Shown here: piece by piece, positions 1 to 7,543 of the stretch | Layout: each line of letters starts with the position of its first letter | Position numbering within the stretch: position 1 is the stretch's first letter | Source: Lysobacter sp. KIS68-7 | GTDB lineage: Bacteria > Pseudomonadota > Gammaproteobacteria > Xanthomonadales > Xanthomonadaceae | Length of the DNA stretch: 64,000 bases | Assembly (NCBI RefSeq): GCF_021284745.1 | Contig: NZ_CP089925.1 | Span: forward strand, 682,001 to 746,000 | Reading direction: 5' to 3' | Notes under the pieces: model-generated | Told to the model about the DNA's origin: nothing | The model's input: the letters and a program-made list of their open reading frames with translations, nothing else | Database searches by the model: none | Translations under genes and position numbers: made by a program

Positions 1-542
1 GTCGACGATCCTGCATACACCATGGCGGCACCGAAAACGACAGTGGCGATCAGCAAGCGAAGGCGGCGCAGACGGGTGGAGCCTGTGATGGACGTCGTGG
101 CGACGATGGACGCAGGCAACAGGCCAAGCAGGAACAGGTAGACGATGATCTTCGGGTGGAACAGGTCGAAGGTCTGCTGACGATCGGTGTCGACGACGTT
201 GCCCATCATCGTCTTGTCGAGCAGGACGTTGTACGTCTCGATGAAATAGAGCGCGATGGCATTGCCGATGAGCAACGCGATGCAGACCAGCTTCATCGCC
301 CGCAGGGAGAGGAGCGATGCCGAGGTCAGCAACATCACCATCAAGACCACCTGCAAACCGCTCAGGATCAGCAGATCCAGCATGCCGGGCCATGAGATCG
401 CGCGGGTGGTGGAAGCCGCGAAGGAAAACAGCGGCCATCCGAACAACAGCATGTTCGCCAGGGTGAACCCGAAAACGAACGTCGGGTATCCGCAGCTGAA
501 AGGGAAGCCAGGAATGTTTCGCGCGATGCGCTTGAGCAGCAC
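1..542 (-). CDS. eptA: Lipid A phosphoethanolamine transferase, N-terminal part (EptA/MCR-type), cut by window edge
   Basis: Enzymes of this family move phosphoethanolamine from phosphatidylethanolamine to lipid A at the periplasmic face of the inner membrane, lowering surface charge and polymyxin binding. Reading the minus strand from a GTG at 542 gives VLLKRIARNIPGF, several membrane segments, then YFIETYNVLLDKTMMGNV and FHPKIIVYLFLLGLLPA. These match the membrane domain (DUF1705) of EptA/MCR proteins. The catalytic sulfatase-like domain lies outside the window. I chose the GTG because GGGAGG sits 4 bases upstream and the protein then begins as this family does. The frame stays open further upstream, so the start is not certain. 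It is divergent from the flavoprotein gene at 707. Regulation is not visible. Confidence 0.72.
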   Translation of the reverse strand, partial: MLLKRIARNIPGFPFSCGYPTFVFGFTLANMLLFGWPLFSFAASTTRAISWPGMLDLLILSGLQVVLMVMLLTSASLLSLRAMKLVCIALLIGNAIALYFIETYNVLLDKTMMGNVVDTDRQQTFDLFHPKIIVYLFLLGLLPASIVATTSITGSTRLRRLRLLIATVVFGAAMVYAGSS

Positions 543-589
543 GAAGCCTCCCGGCGCTGAGCCAAGTCGAGCATAGCCGAGCGCCCGAG

Positions 590-652
590 GGTCCGCTTTG
601 GGTCGACAGCAGCCACTCGCTTCGTGTGTGTCCGCTCTCGCCCAGAGCGGAC
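590..652. repeat. Short palindromic repeat copy 1 with adjacent perfect hairpin
   Basis: A motif GTCCGCTTTGGGTCGA at 591-606 recurs in variant form near 3271 and 4059. Just after it, 630-652 is a perfect 9-bp stem, GTCCGCTCT / AGAGCGGAC, around a 5-base loop. It lies in the divergent intergenic region between the eptA-like gene and the COG2509 flavoprotein. It is probably a dispersed intergenic repeat. Confidence 0.6.
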
Positions 653-706
653 CGCGTGCCTCCGCGCCTAAAATGTCGCGCCCACCCGCGCCATCGGATG
701 CCCCGC

Positions 707-2356
707 ATGTTGCGACTGACCGACCTCAAGCTGCCGCTGGACCACCCCGAGCCGGCGCTGCGCGAGGCGATCCTGGCCCGGCTGGGCATCGCCCCCGGCG
801 AGCTGGCGGGCTACACCGTCGCCAAACGCAGCTACGACGCGCGCCGACGCGGCGCGATCGTGCTGATCTATTCGGTCGACGTCGACACCCCGCGCGAAGC
901 CGACATCCTGCGGCGGCTGGAGCTGGACGGCGACAGCAGCAAGGTGATGCCCACGCCAGACACCCGCTACAAGTTCGTGGCGCGCGCGCCGGACAAGCTT
1001 CCGCTGCGCCCCCTTGTGATCGGCATGGGGCCGTGCGGCCTGTTCGCAGGCCTCGTGCTCGCGCAGATGGGCTTCCGGCCCATCATCCTCGAGCGCGGCA
1101 AGGCCGTGCGCGAGCGCACCAAGGACACTTGGGGCCTGTGGCGCAAGAAGGTGCTCAATCCGGAATCCAACGTGCAGTTCGGCGAAGGCGGTGCGGGCAC
1201 GTTCTCCGACGGCAAGCTGTGGAGCCAGATCAGCGACCCGAAGCATTACGGGCGCAAGGTGATCGACGAGTTCGTCCGGGCTGGCGCGCCGGAGGAGATC
1301 GCGTACGTCAGCAAACCGCACATCGGCACGTTCCGCCTGGTGTCCATGGTGGAGCAGATGCGCGCGACGATCGAATCCCTGGGCGGGGAGATTCGATTCA
1401 GCCAGCGCGTCGACGATCTGCTGGTCGAAACCGATCGCGCCGGCGTGCGCCACGTGCGCGGCGTGACGCTCGAAGGCGGCGAGCAACTGCGCGCCGACCA
1501 CGTCGTGCTCGCGCTCGGTCACAGCGCACGCGACACGTTCGCGATGCTGCATGCGCGCGGTGTTTTCGTCGAAGCCAAGCCGTTCTCGATCGGTTTCCGC
1601 ATCGAGCATCCGCAATCGCTGATCGACAACGCCCGCTTCGGCCCGCAGGCCGGGCATCCGCTGCTCGGGGCAGCCGATTACAAGCTCGTGCACCACTGCC
1701 GCAACGGCCGCTCGGTCTACAGCTTCTGCATGTGCCCCGGCGGCACCGTGGTCGCCGCGGCCAGCGAGCCCGGGCGCGTGGTCACCAATGGCATGAGCCA
1801 GTATTCGCGCAACGAGCGCAACGCAAATGCAGCGATCGTCTGCGGCATCACGCCCGAGGACTACGCGCCCTATGGAGAGGGTCCGCTCGCCGGCATTGCG
1901 CTGCAACGGCATTGGGAAGCGCGCGCGTTCGAACTCGGCGGCGGAGACTACGAAGCGCCGGGGCAGTTGGTGGGCGATTTCCTGAAGGATCGAGCGTCGA
2001 GCGCGTTCGGTGCGGTGCTCCCCTCCTACAAGCCGGGCGTGCGCCTGGGCGATCTCGCACCCTCGCTGCCGGAGTACGCGATCGCGGCGATCCGCGAGGC
2101 GCTACCGGCGTTCGAAAAGCAGGTCCGCGGGTTTGCGATGCACGACGCGGTGTTGACCGGTGTCGAAACCCGCACGTCCTCGCCGGTGCGCGTCACGCGT
2201 GGCGAGGACGGCCACAGCCTCAATACGCGCGGGCTGTTCCCGGCCGGCGAAGGCGCGGGCTACGCGGGCGGCATCCTGTCGGCTGGCGTCGATGGCATCC
2301 GCACGGCCGAAGCGGTCGCGCTCGATATTCTTTCCCGCACCGCGCGCGTCGCTTAG
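707..2356 (+). CDS. FAD-dependent dehydrogenase (COG2509 family)
   Basis: A flavoprotein of the uncharacterised COG2509 'FAD-dependent dehydrogenase' family; the substrate is not known. After an N-terminal ferredoxin-like region of about 90 residues comes the dinucleotide-binding motif VIGMGPCGLFAGL, followed by FGEGGAGTFSDGK, which is typical of the family, and a C-terminal GEGAGYAGGI motif, also typical of FAD binding. The length of about 550 residues is normal. I start at the ATG at 707 (MLRLTDLKL); an in-frame ATG at 698 is equally possible. Neither has a strong ribosome binding site. It stands alone, convergent with the small lipoprotein operon that ends at 2361. Confidence 0.85.
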   Translation: MLRLTDLKLPLDHPEPALREAILARLGIAPGELAGYTVAKRSYDARRRGAIVLIYSVDVDTPREADILRRLELDGDSSKVMPTPDTRYKFVARAPDKLPLRPLVIGMGPCGLFAGLVLAQMGFRPIILERGKAVRERTKDTWGLWRKKVLNPESNVQFGEGGAGTFSDGKLWSQISDPKHYGRKVIDEFVRAGAPEEIAYVSKPHIGTFRLVSMVEQMRATIESLGGEIRFSQRVDDLLVETDRAGVRHVRGVTLEGGEQLRADHVVLALGHSARDTFAMLHARGVFVEAKPFSIGFRIEHPQSLIDNARFGPQAGHPLLGAADYKLVHHCRNGRSVYSFCMCPGGTVVAAASEPGRVVTNGMSQYSRNERNANAAIVCGITPEDYAPYGEGPLAGIALQRHWEARAFELGGGDYEAPGQLVGDFLKDRASSAFGAVLPSYKPGVRLGDLAPSLPEYAIAAIREALPAFEKQVRGFAMHDAVLTGVETRTSSPVRVTRGEDGHSLNTRGLFPAGEGAGYAGGILSAGVDGIRTAEAVALDILSRTARVA

Positions 2357-2360
2357 CCCC

Positions 2361-2711
2361 TTATTGCCACTTGATCAATTTCACCAACTTCCCTTTCTTG
2401 TCGTAAAGCAGTGATGCGCCGCCTCCGGTACACAGGATCGTGGTCTGTTCGATGTCATCCACGGATCGACTGGTACCGGTAAAGGTGCTCGCGCCCGCAA
2501 CAGCTTTCGGACATGTCGAAGGAGCCTCGACACGCCAACCGTCTGGAGTTTTCTCGATCGTAAGATCGACCTCAGACGTGAATCCCGAGCAGCATTGGCG
2601 GATTTCATCACTTGCCAGGGACCGGATCTCCGCCGACCCGAGTTCACGATTCGCCACGCCGGCGCATCCAGCGCAAATCGACGTGATGACCAACACCAGG
2701 AATCGCGACAT
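2361..2711 (-). CDS. Small hypothetical lipoprotein
   Basis: A 116-residue protein with an N-terminal hydrophobic segment MSRFLVLVITSICAGCAG that ends in a plausible lipobox (CAG-C). The rest contains several cysteines and no recognised domain. AAAGGAG just upstream of the ATG at 2711 fixes the start. It lies 11 bases downstream of the other lipoprotein gene on the same strand, so the two are probably one transcript. The function is unknown. The lipobox has an unusual cysteine at position -3, so lipidation is likely but not certain. Confidence 0.6.
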   Translation of the reverse strand: MSRFLVLVITSICAGCAGVANRELGSAEIRSLASDEIRQCCSGFTSEVDLTIEKTPDGWRVEAPSTCPKAVAGASTFTGTSRSVDDIEQTTILCTGGGASLLYDKKGKLVKLIKWQ

Positions 2712-2722
2712 CGGTTCTCCTT

Positions 2723-3220
2723 TCATGCGATGACTGCCCCACGCGCCACGCACGGCCGGAATGCGTCTGTCGTCCAAACGTGCTTGTCGTCATCTTCGAT
2801 GCGAAAGCGGAAGCTGCGCGCGTAGTCATCTTCATTGATGTCGTACAGCACGGCGAACAGCACCGTGCGATCGCCGGGGTCCATCTTCAACGTGGGCTGC
2901 GGAAGCGGACCATGCCCGCCCGGATCATGGTCCAAGTCAAGATTTCCAGCGTCATCAAGCACGTCGTAGGACAACCAACTCAGCTTGTAGGGCGGCCCGG
3001 GCGGATTGTCGATCGTGATCCGCAGGACCCCGGCACTGTCGTTACGTATGCGCACCTTGACGCGAATGTCGCGAGGTTGCTCGCCGCAATGCACCTCGGG
3101 CGCCTCGACCTGGACACCCACTTGCCCCGGCACGACGCGATAGCGCGACGACGTACACCCGGCTACCGCGGCCACAACGATCATCCCTGCGGCCAGCCAG
3201 CCTTTCCCTTCGAACAGCAT
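2723..3220 (-). CDS. Hypothetical lipoprotein
   Basis: A 165-residue protein. The start MLFEGKGWLAAGMIVVAAVAGC gives a clear lipoprotein signal with lipobox VAGC. The mature part looks beta-rich and ends in a conserved-looking TTDAFRPCVARG segment. No domain is recognised. The start at 3220 is chosen because GGGGAAG precedes it and the signal peptide begins there. The reading frame runs on upstream through the dispersed palindromic repeat, where it spells MSAFDPWRTF, but that is repeat read-through and not protein. It leads a two-gene lipoprotein operon with the gene ending at 2361. Confidence 0.62.
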   Translation of the reverse strand: MLFEGKGWLAAGMIVVAAVAGCTSSRYRVVPGQVGVQVEAPEVHCGEQPRDIRVKVRIRNDSAGVLRITIDNPPGPPYKLSWLSYDVLDDAGNLDLDHDPGGHGPLPQPTLKMDPGDRTVLFAVLYDINEDDYARSFRFRIEDDDKHVWTTDAFRPCVARGAVIA

Positions 3221-3270
3221 GGCGCTTCCCCTGCGAATCCGTCGCACCGGAATTAGACTCGACAGTTCGA

Positions 3271-3298
3271 ATGTCCGCCATGGGTCGAAAGCGGACAT
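3271..3298. repeat. Short palindromic repeat copy 2
   Basis: ATGTCCGC at 3271-3278 and GCGGACAT at 3291-3298 form a perfect 8-bp inverted repeat around a CATGGGTCGAAA core. The core and arms match the motif near 591 and 4059. It lies between the lipoprotein and hydrolase genes and could also act as a hairpin after the hydrolase gene, which ends at 3311. Confidence 0.7.
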
Positions 3299-3310
3299 CC
3301 TTGCCTTCAG

Positions 3311-4003
3311 TCAACCGGCCTGCCCGCCCCAATGATCGGCGATCACCTTTGCGGCGCGCTCCGGCGCGGCCTGGAGCAGCAGATGGGGGCCGGGGATGTC
3401 GACCACCGAAGCATGGGGAATCGCTGCAGTGATCGAACCGATCGTCGTTGCGGGCAGCAGCCGATCCTGCGTGGCGCGAAGGTACAGGACCGGGATGGAG
3501 ATCGCGCCAAGGCTGGCGGATGCATCCGCCCGCAAGGCTGCGGCGGCCCTGGAGCGCAACACGGTCGGCGACACCAAGGCCAGTGCAGACGCCAGCGATG
3601 ACCGCAGTTCGGGCGTCGACCATCGACCCAGCAGGAACCACGACAGGAGCGCCGTCGGCAAGCGCACCGGAGCGAAGGCCGCGAACGAGGCAAGCGGCGC
3701 CAGGAGGGGAATCGGCGCTTTCGAGAACGTTGTCGAAAGCACCAAGCCGACAAGCCCGGCGGGGGGATTGCCGGCGATGGACATCGCGACCGGCCCGGAG
3801 AACGACTCGCCGAGAAGCACGAATGCACCCGCGATAGGTAGCTTGGCTCGCACGAGTTCTTCCAGGGCGCGGTACCCAAGCGCCCTGTCGCGCGGGTACG
3901 CAATCACTTGGACGCTCGAGAAATGCGACCGCGCCGCATCGGCAAAGGCGGAGAGCATGGTGGCAGTGCCATCCAAGCCGGGAAGCACGACAAGCGCCGT
4001 CAT
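3311..4003 (-). CDS. Alpha/beta hydrolase
   Basis: A 230-residue alpha/beta-hydrolase fold protein, probably a cytoplasmic esterase-like enzyme of unknown substrate. The N-terminus VVLPGLDGTATML carries the oxyanion-hole turn. GESFSG contains the nucleophile (Ser67), TQDRLLP the acid (Asp179) and GPHLLL the histidine (His206), in the normal order and spacing. I start at the ATG at 4003, which has GGGGAA upstream. A TTG 18 bases further up is possible. It is a single gene flanked on both sides by copies of the palindromic repeat. Confidence 0.78.
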   Translation of the reverse strand: MTALVVLPGLDGTATMLSAFADAARSHFSSVQVIAYPRDRALGYRALEELVRAKLPIAGAFVLLGESFSGPVAMSIAGNPPAGLVGLVLSTTFSKAPIPLLAPLASFAAFAPVRLPTALLSWFLLGRWSTPELRSSLASALALVSPTVLRSRAAAALRADASASLGAISIPVLYLRATQDRLLPATTIGSITAAIPHASVVDIPGPHLLLQAAPERAAKVIADHWGGQAG

Positions 4004-4058
4004 CGGACCAGTGTTCCCCAAGCCAGACTGATTCGAAGGCTAACCGCGTTGCGCCCAA

Positions 4059-4080
4059 ATGTCCGCTATGGGCCGTCAGC
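4059..4080. repeat. Short palindromic repeat copy 3 (half)
   Basis: ATGTCCGCTATGGGCCGTC repeats the left arm and core of the element at 3271, but the right arm is missing. It overlaps the last codons of the QueC-like gene, which ends at 4076. This copy is degenerate or truncated. Confidence 0.5.
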
Positions 4081-4870
4081 GCTCACGCAGCAACCGGCGC
4101 GCCACCGATTTGAAAGGCAAGCCCACGAGTCGGTAGAAGAAGGAAAGCACGCGCCGTGACATCGGGATGCGCCGCCCAAGCCCCTCCTGGATCGTGTAAA
4201 CGCAAGGACCGCACACACCGCACGGCTTGTCGTTGACGGGGGAATGGCAGAACCAGGTCATCTCCATGACCTGGTTCCAACCGTTGGCTTCGGCAATGTG
4301 CCCCATCTCCACCTTTTCGACCTCGAACAGGGGAAAGGAGAAATAGCGGAACAGGGCGAACTCGGCGGTGGTCGCGAAGCGTGGATCGGCGCGGATTTCA
4401 ACTTCAGAGCCGGGTTCTTGAAATTTGGCCGTGAATGGCGCGAGCACTATGTGCACCTTGTCGTCGACGTGTACGCATAGTTCCATGCGCTGGATCCCGT
4501 TGTGCTTGCAATACGCGCTCAGCCACTCGTACTGGCTGCCGATGTAGACGCGCTCGCGCACGCTGCGCAGCGCGCCCGAAATCACATGATCGGATGGGAT
4601 CTCCGATAGCGAGACGCTGCGCAAAGGGAGCAGGAGGTTTCGTGTGTGGGGATGCCGCGCATGCAGCAGATCAACGATCCTTTCCATCGTCGCGAGCTCG
4701 ATGCTCGTCGATTTGCGGGTCGGATCCCGCAAGTAATGCGGCACGACCGGAACCTTGTTGACGAGCAATAGCTGCAGCAACCGGAACGTCGAATCCCAGC
4801 CGCCCGTCCACAGCAGTTGCGTTGCTTTTGGCGCAGGCGTTTCCAGGCGAGGTTCCAAGGGTCGCGACAA
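4076..4870 (-). CDS. QueC-like PP-loop ATP pyrophosphatase
   Basis: A 264-residue protein with the two hallmarks of 7-cyano-7-deazaguanine synthase (QueC). The first is a PP-loop ATP-binding motif WTGGWDSTFR at residues 21-30. The second is a C-terminal zinc site with Cys208, Cys217, Cys220 and Cys223 in WFCHSPVNDKPCGVCGPC. QueC converts 7-carboxy-7-deazaguanine to preQ0 with ATP and ammonia. The overall sequence between the motifs is unlike housekeeping QueC as far as I can recall, the first serine of SGGxDS is threonine, and no queD, queE or queF neighbour is present. It may therefore modify another carboxylate. The PP-loop call is firm; the substrate is unknown. Confidence 0.72.
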   Translation of the reverse strand: MSRPLEPRLETPAPKATQLLWTGGWDSTFRLLQLLLVNKVPVVPHYLRDPTRKSTSIELATMERIVDLLHARHPHTRNLLLPLRSVSLSEIPSDHVISGALRSVRERVYIGSQYEWLSAYCKHNGIQRMELCVHVDDKVHIVLAPFTAKFQEPGSEVEIRADPRFATTAEFALFRYFSFPLFEVEKVEMGHIAEANGWNQVMEMTWFCHSPVNDKPCGVCGPCVYTIQEGLGRRIPMSRRVLSFFYRLVGLPFKSVARRLLRER

Positions 4871-4927
4871 TTGTTCCGGACGTTAACAGGCCTGCGCGTA
4901 GGCACTCTCGGTTGAATCTCAGCAAGA

Positions 4928-4939
4928 TGTTACGTAACA
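4928..4939. promoter_or_regulatory. Perfect 12-bp palindrome in divergent intergenic region
   Basis: TGTTACGTAACA is fully palindromic and sits in the 162-bp gap between the divergent QueC-like gene (start 4870) and the PepSY gene (start 5033). Placement and symmetry suit a dimeric repressor or activator site. No regulator is identified. Confidence 0.4.
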
Positions 4940-5032
4940 CGCACCTGAGCACGGATTGAGTCGGGAATAACGCCGCGCCCGTAATGTCGCCTGCAACAGG
5001 CCGCGGCCCGCGCGGCACGAGGAACCCCCAAA

Positions 5033-5362
5033 ATGCGCCTGCAGCACTTGCTACCGACTCTCGCCCTCGCCTGCCTGCCGCTCGCGGCCATCGCCTCCGC
5101 ACAGACGATCACCCGCGCCCAGGCGCAGGAGACCGCGCTTGCGCGCGTGCCGCATGGTGTCGTGCGCAGCGCCGAGCTCGAAACCGAGCACGGTCAACGC
5201 GTGTGGTCGTTCGACATCGCCACGCCTGCGTCGAAGGATATCCACGAGATCCAGGTGGACGCGAAGACCGGCAAGGTCGTGCGCACAGAAATCGAGACAC
5301 CGGAGGCGCAGACGCGCGAACGCGAAGCCGACAAGCACGAAGCGAAAGCCAAGAAGCAATGA
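5033..5362 (+). CDS. PepSY-domain periplasmic protein
   Basis: A 109-residue secreted protein. A Sec signal peptide (MRLQHLLPTLALACLPLAAIASAQ) is followed by one PepSY domain: ITRAQAQETALARV, a central AELETEHGQRVWSFDIAT and the closing EIQVDAKTGKVVRTE. It ends in a highly charged Glu/Lys tail rich in EAKAKKQ-type residues. PepSY proteins are small periplasmic modules often linked to peptidase inhibition or sensing. No sensor kinase or peptidase is adjacent, so a specific role cannot be given. It is convergent with the L,D-transpeptidase-like gene, 14 bases away. Confidence 0.82.
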   Translation: MRLQHLLPTLALACLPLAAIASAQTITRAQAQETALARVPHGVVRSAELETEHGQRVWSFDIATPASKDIHEIQVDAKTGKVVRTEIETPEAQTREREADKHEAKAKKQ

Positions 5363-5376
5363 CGTGTTGGATGCGA

Positions 5377-6093
5377 TCAGTCGCGGGCGTCCCGCGTGCC
5401 TCCCCCGTTGTTGCCTTGCGCAGTCTCGCGACTGTGCACGAACTCCGGGAATACCTCCGCCAGCGGCATCGTGTCCGGCAGGATGTAGAACACCCCACCC
5501 CGCTCGAACGTCGGACGGACGACCTGCTCGTAAAACTCGGGTGAGACGTTGATGCAGCCATGCGTGACGCGGTTGTCGTCCGGCGAAGGCGATGCAAGAC
5601 GTTCAGCGCGTTTCTCGGCCGGGACACCAGTCGCCGTAGGGTGCATGGAGATCGCGGAATCGTAGTCCACCCACAGGACGCGCCCAGCGTCGATGGATGG
5701 CCCGAAACCGCCCACGAAGCGACCAGCAGGCGTCGTGCGATCCCGGCCAGGGATCTCGCGAAGCGCGAGACCGGCGACGCCGGGGGCCGAATGATCGCCG
5801 ATCGCCGAGCCAAAGAGCGCCGGCGCCGCGCCGCGAAGTTTGCCGTCGCCGCCGAACACCAGGATCTGTGCGGCGGCCTTGTCGATGACGGCGAACGGAT
5901 AGCCCTGGCTGTCCTTGGACGCGACCACCCAGCCCGCGAGCTCGATCACCGTGCCGGACACCTCCTGGCCTTGCGGAAGCTGGTCGACGGCGACGACAGG
6001 TTGCGCGGCGACATCCTGGGCGCTGGCGACGCCGACGCTCGCGAATGCCAGCGCCAGCGTCAGCGCACCAAAGGCGACCCGGATCCTGTGCAA
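5377..6093 (-). CDS. L,D-transpeptidase (YkuD)-like periplasmic protein
   Basis: L,D-transpeptidases make 3-3 crosslinks in peptidoglycan or attach proteins to it. Residues 1-25 form a Sec signal peptide. The catalytic signature is HP at 151-152 followed by NRVTHGCINV at 174-183, with His178, Gly179 and the nucleophile Cys180. The N-terminal 100 residues do not resemble the LysM-containing forms. The protein ends in a Gly/Asn/Arg-rich tail. It lies just downstream of an Lpp-like lipoprotein gene on the same strand, 6 bases apart. Because L,D-transpeptidases tether Braun-type lipoprotein to peptidoglycan in some bacteria, a functional pair is plausible but unproven. Confidence 0.8.
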   Translation of the reverse strand: MHRIRVAFGALTLALAFASVGVASAQDVAAQPVVAVDQLPQGQEVSGTVIELAGWVVASKDSQGYPFAVIDKAAAQILVFGGDGKLRGAAPALFGSAIGDHSAPGVAGLALREIPGRDRTTPAGRFVGGFGPSIDAGRVLWVDYDSAISMHPTATGVPAEKRAERLASPSPDDNRVTHGCINVSPEFYEQVVRPTFERGGVFYILPDTMPLAEVFPEFVHSRETAQGNNGGGTRDARD

Positions 6094-6099
6094 GAGCGA

Positions 6100-6387
6100 C
6101 TAACCGCGCGGCTTGCGTTTCGGCGCCGTTTCGAGCGCCTGGACACGGGTTTCGATCTGATCCAGCCGTTGGTTGGCCTGCTGCGCGGACTGATTGGCCT
6201 GCTGCGCGGACTGATTGGCGGCTTCGGCGCTCTGGGCTGCGCCCTGCACCTTCGTGTCGAGGCTATCGAGGCGTGAGTTGATCGTTGCGAACTCGTCTTT
6301 GTAGCTGGCGCAGCTGGCAAGGCCCACGGTGATCAGGATCGCGACGCCGATACGCGCCATCGCGAGAGGTTGTTTGGTCTGCAACAT
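6100..6387 (-). CDS. Lpp-like small lipoprotein with alanine-zipper repeats
   Basis: A 95-residue lipoprotein. The N-terminal signal ends in lipobox LASC. The mature part is a continuous heptad helix with repeated QSAQQANQ units and alanine at core positions, as in trimeric Braun lipoprotein-type coiled coils. It ends in PKRKPRG, with a lysine near the C-terminus. The start is the ATG at 6387, 7 bases after AGGAGG. A TTG two codons upstream is less likely. It is upstream of the L,D-transpeptidase-like gene with a 6-base gap, so the two are probably co-transcribed. Confidence 0.75.
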   Translation of the reverse strand: MLQTKQPLAMARIGVAILITVGLASCASYKDEFATINSRLDSLDTKVQGAAQSAEAANQSAQQANQSAQQANQRLDQIETRVQALETAPKRKPRG

Positions 6388-6531
6388 GTCCAATCCTCCT
6401 TGGTCGGGGTATTGGAATATAGCGGCCTTTTTGCCGGAGTCATGGAGCGCATTCAGATGGCGTTGGAATACGTGGATGGAATGTGAACTCCGCGCATCTA
6501 CTGCACAGCAACGATTCGACGCAACGCCGAT

Positions 6532-6837
6532 TTATCGGACCTTTGGGCGTCGCATTCTCAGGAATGCGACAAGGATCATGCAGGCAACAGTTCCGCTGCC
6601 GCCCCAAGCGATCATGACGAGCAGTTCCCAAGCCGACGCCTGTGCCGGATCGCCTCCGTCTACCCACACCGGCATCCAATAGATGCAGTAGGCGATGGCG
6701 AGCGGCGCGACAACTGCTGCCACCCACAGCCAACGATTGTGCAGGGAACGCGAGAGTGCGAGCACTGTCAGCATCGACGCGATCGTGACGATCGCTGTCG
6801 TCGCTGGCAAAGACAACGATCCGAAACTGCCGAGCAT
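6532..6837 (-). CDS. Small integral membrane protein, unknown function
   Basis: A 101-residue protein with three predicted membrane helices: residues about 8-28, 35-55 and 72-95. The last helix ends in a positively charged FLRMRRPKVR tail. GGGGAAGGG precedes the ATG at 6837. No family is recognised. It is the last of a run of minus-strand small genes starting near 7878. Confidence 0.55.
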   Translation of the reverse strand: MLGSFGSLSLPATTAIVTIASMLTVLALSRSLHNRWLWVAAVVAPLAIAYCIYWMPVWVDGGDPAQASAWELLVMIAWGGSGTVACMILVAFLRMRRPKVR

Positions 6838-6906
6838 GGCCCTTCCCCTGGAAACGGCGGCGCCGCAGAGTCAACCACAGGTTGTCGCGGCTGTGCCCGC
6901 CTTCTG

Positions 6907-7123
6907 TTATTCGCGCAGTGAATGCCGGGTGCGCCTGAGCCAGATCAACAGCGCTGCGCCCCAGGCGAACATGACGAAGCTTGCACCCATCGTCAGGGCC
7001 ATGGCTTGGTCATAGGTCTCATCCGAGGTGCGCGGAGGCGTCGAGCAACACGAACGCGCGCGAAACGAGGAGCAGTGCCGCGGCCAGTAGCACGATCGCT
7101 GTCCACCTGAGTCGTCCGATCAA
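6907..7123 (-). pseudogene. Possible frameshifted small two-helix membrane protein
   Basis: From a TTG at 7121-7123 that overlaps the previous stop (TTGA), one frame gives a membrane helix (IVLLAAALLLVSRAFVLL) and stops at 7019. A second frame, offset by one base, carries on with DETYDQAMALTMGASFVMFAW and a second helix ending RRTRHSLRE, with stop at 6907. Removing one base near 7020-7050 would join them into a roughly 70-residue, two-helix protein. It could instead be two tiny proteins, or a sequencing error. Confidence 0.35.
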
Positions 7124-7332
7124 GCGTCCCCCGAGAACAACGTGTAGAGCATGAAGACCAACGACACCAGCCAAGAAATGCAGACCGAGAACTTGAGTTC
7201 CCTAGCGGTCAGCGATGCGGCAAACAAATCAAAAAGCGGCAGCCACTCCCAGTTCACCAGGACCTCGGCGCCGTCCCGAACGATGACCCAGTAACAAAAT
7301 ACGGAGTAGGCAAGGAAGAGAAGGATTAGCAA
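7120..7332 (-). CDS. Small membrane protein, unknown function
   Basis: About 70 residues with two hydrophobic helices: LLILLFLAYSVFCYWVIV near the start and VCISWLVSLVFMLYTLF at the end. In between is an amphipathic NWEWLPLFDLFAASLT segment. I start at the TTG at 7332, which has GGAG at normal distance. An ATG at 7401 would add an Arg-rich stretch that overlaps the KOW gene by 56 bases and looks like read-through. It follows the KOW gene on the same strand. No function can be assigned. Confidence 0.5.
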   Translation of the reverse strand: MLILLFLAYSVFCYWVIVRDGAEVLVNWEWLPLFDLFAASLTARELKFSVCISWLVSLVFMLYTLFSGDA

Positions 7333-7345
7333 GGCGACTGCTCCG

Positions 7346-7543
7346 TTACGTCTTGCCTGTGGCAACGATGTTCTTGGCAAGCGTCTTGAAGCGCACGCCA
7401 TCCTTCTGCACGACGGTGACGGTCACGTGGCCGGTCTTGCTGGTCTTGATATCCGTCACGGTGCCGGATTTGCCAGCGTGGGTGCCGCCCACCACCGTGC
7501 AGTGCGCACCATCGGCGAGTGCTGCAGGTTGCGTGCCTTTCAT
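7346..7543 (-). CDS. Small KOW-domain protein
   Basis: A 65-residue protein that is essentially one KOW/SH3-like barrel. HCTVVGGTHAGKSGTVTDI is the classic KOW loop (as in NusG and L24), followed by KTGHVTVTVVQKDGVRFKT. KOW folds bind RNA or protein. The ATG overlaps the stop of the OB-fold gene (ATGA), with GGGAGG upstream, so the two are translationally coupled. The partner is a phage-spike-type domain rather than a transcription or ribosome gene, so the usual NusG role is unlikely. Confidence 0.7.
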   Translation of the reverse strand: MKGTQPAALADGAHCTVVGGTHAGKSGTVTDIKTSKTGHVTVTVVQKDGVRFKTLAKNIVATGKT

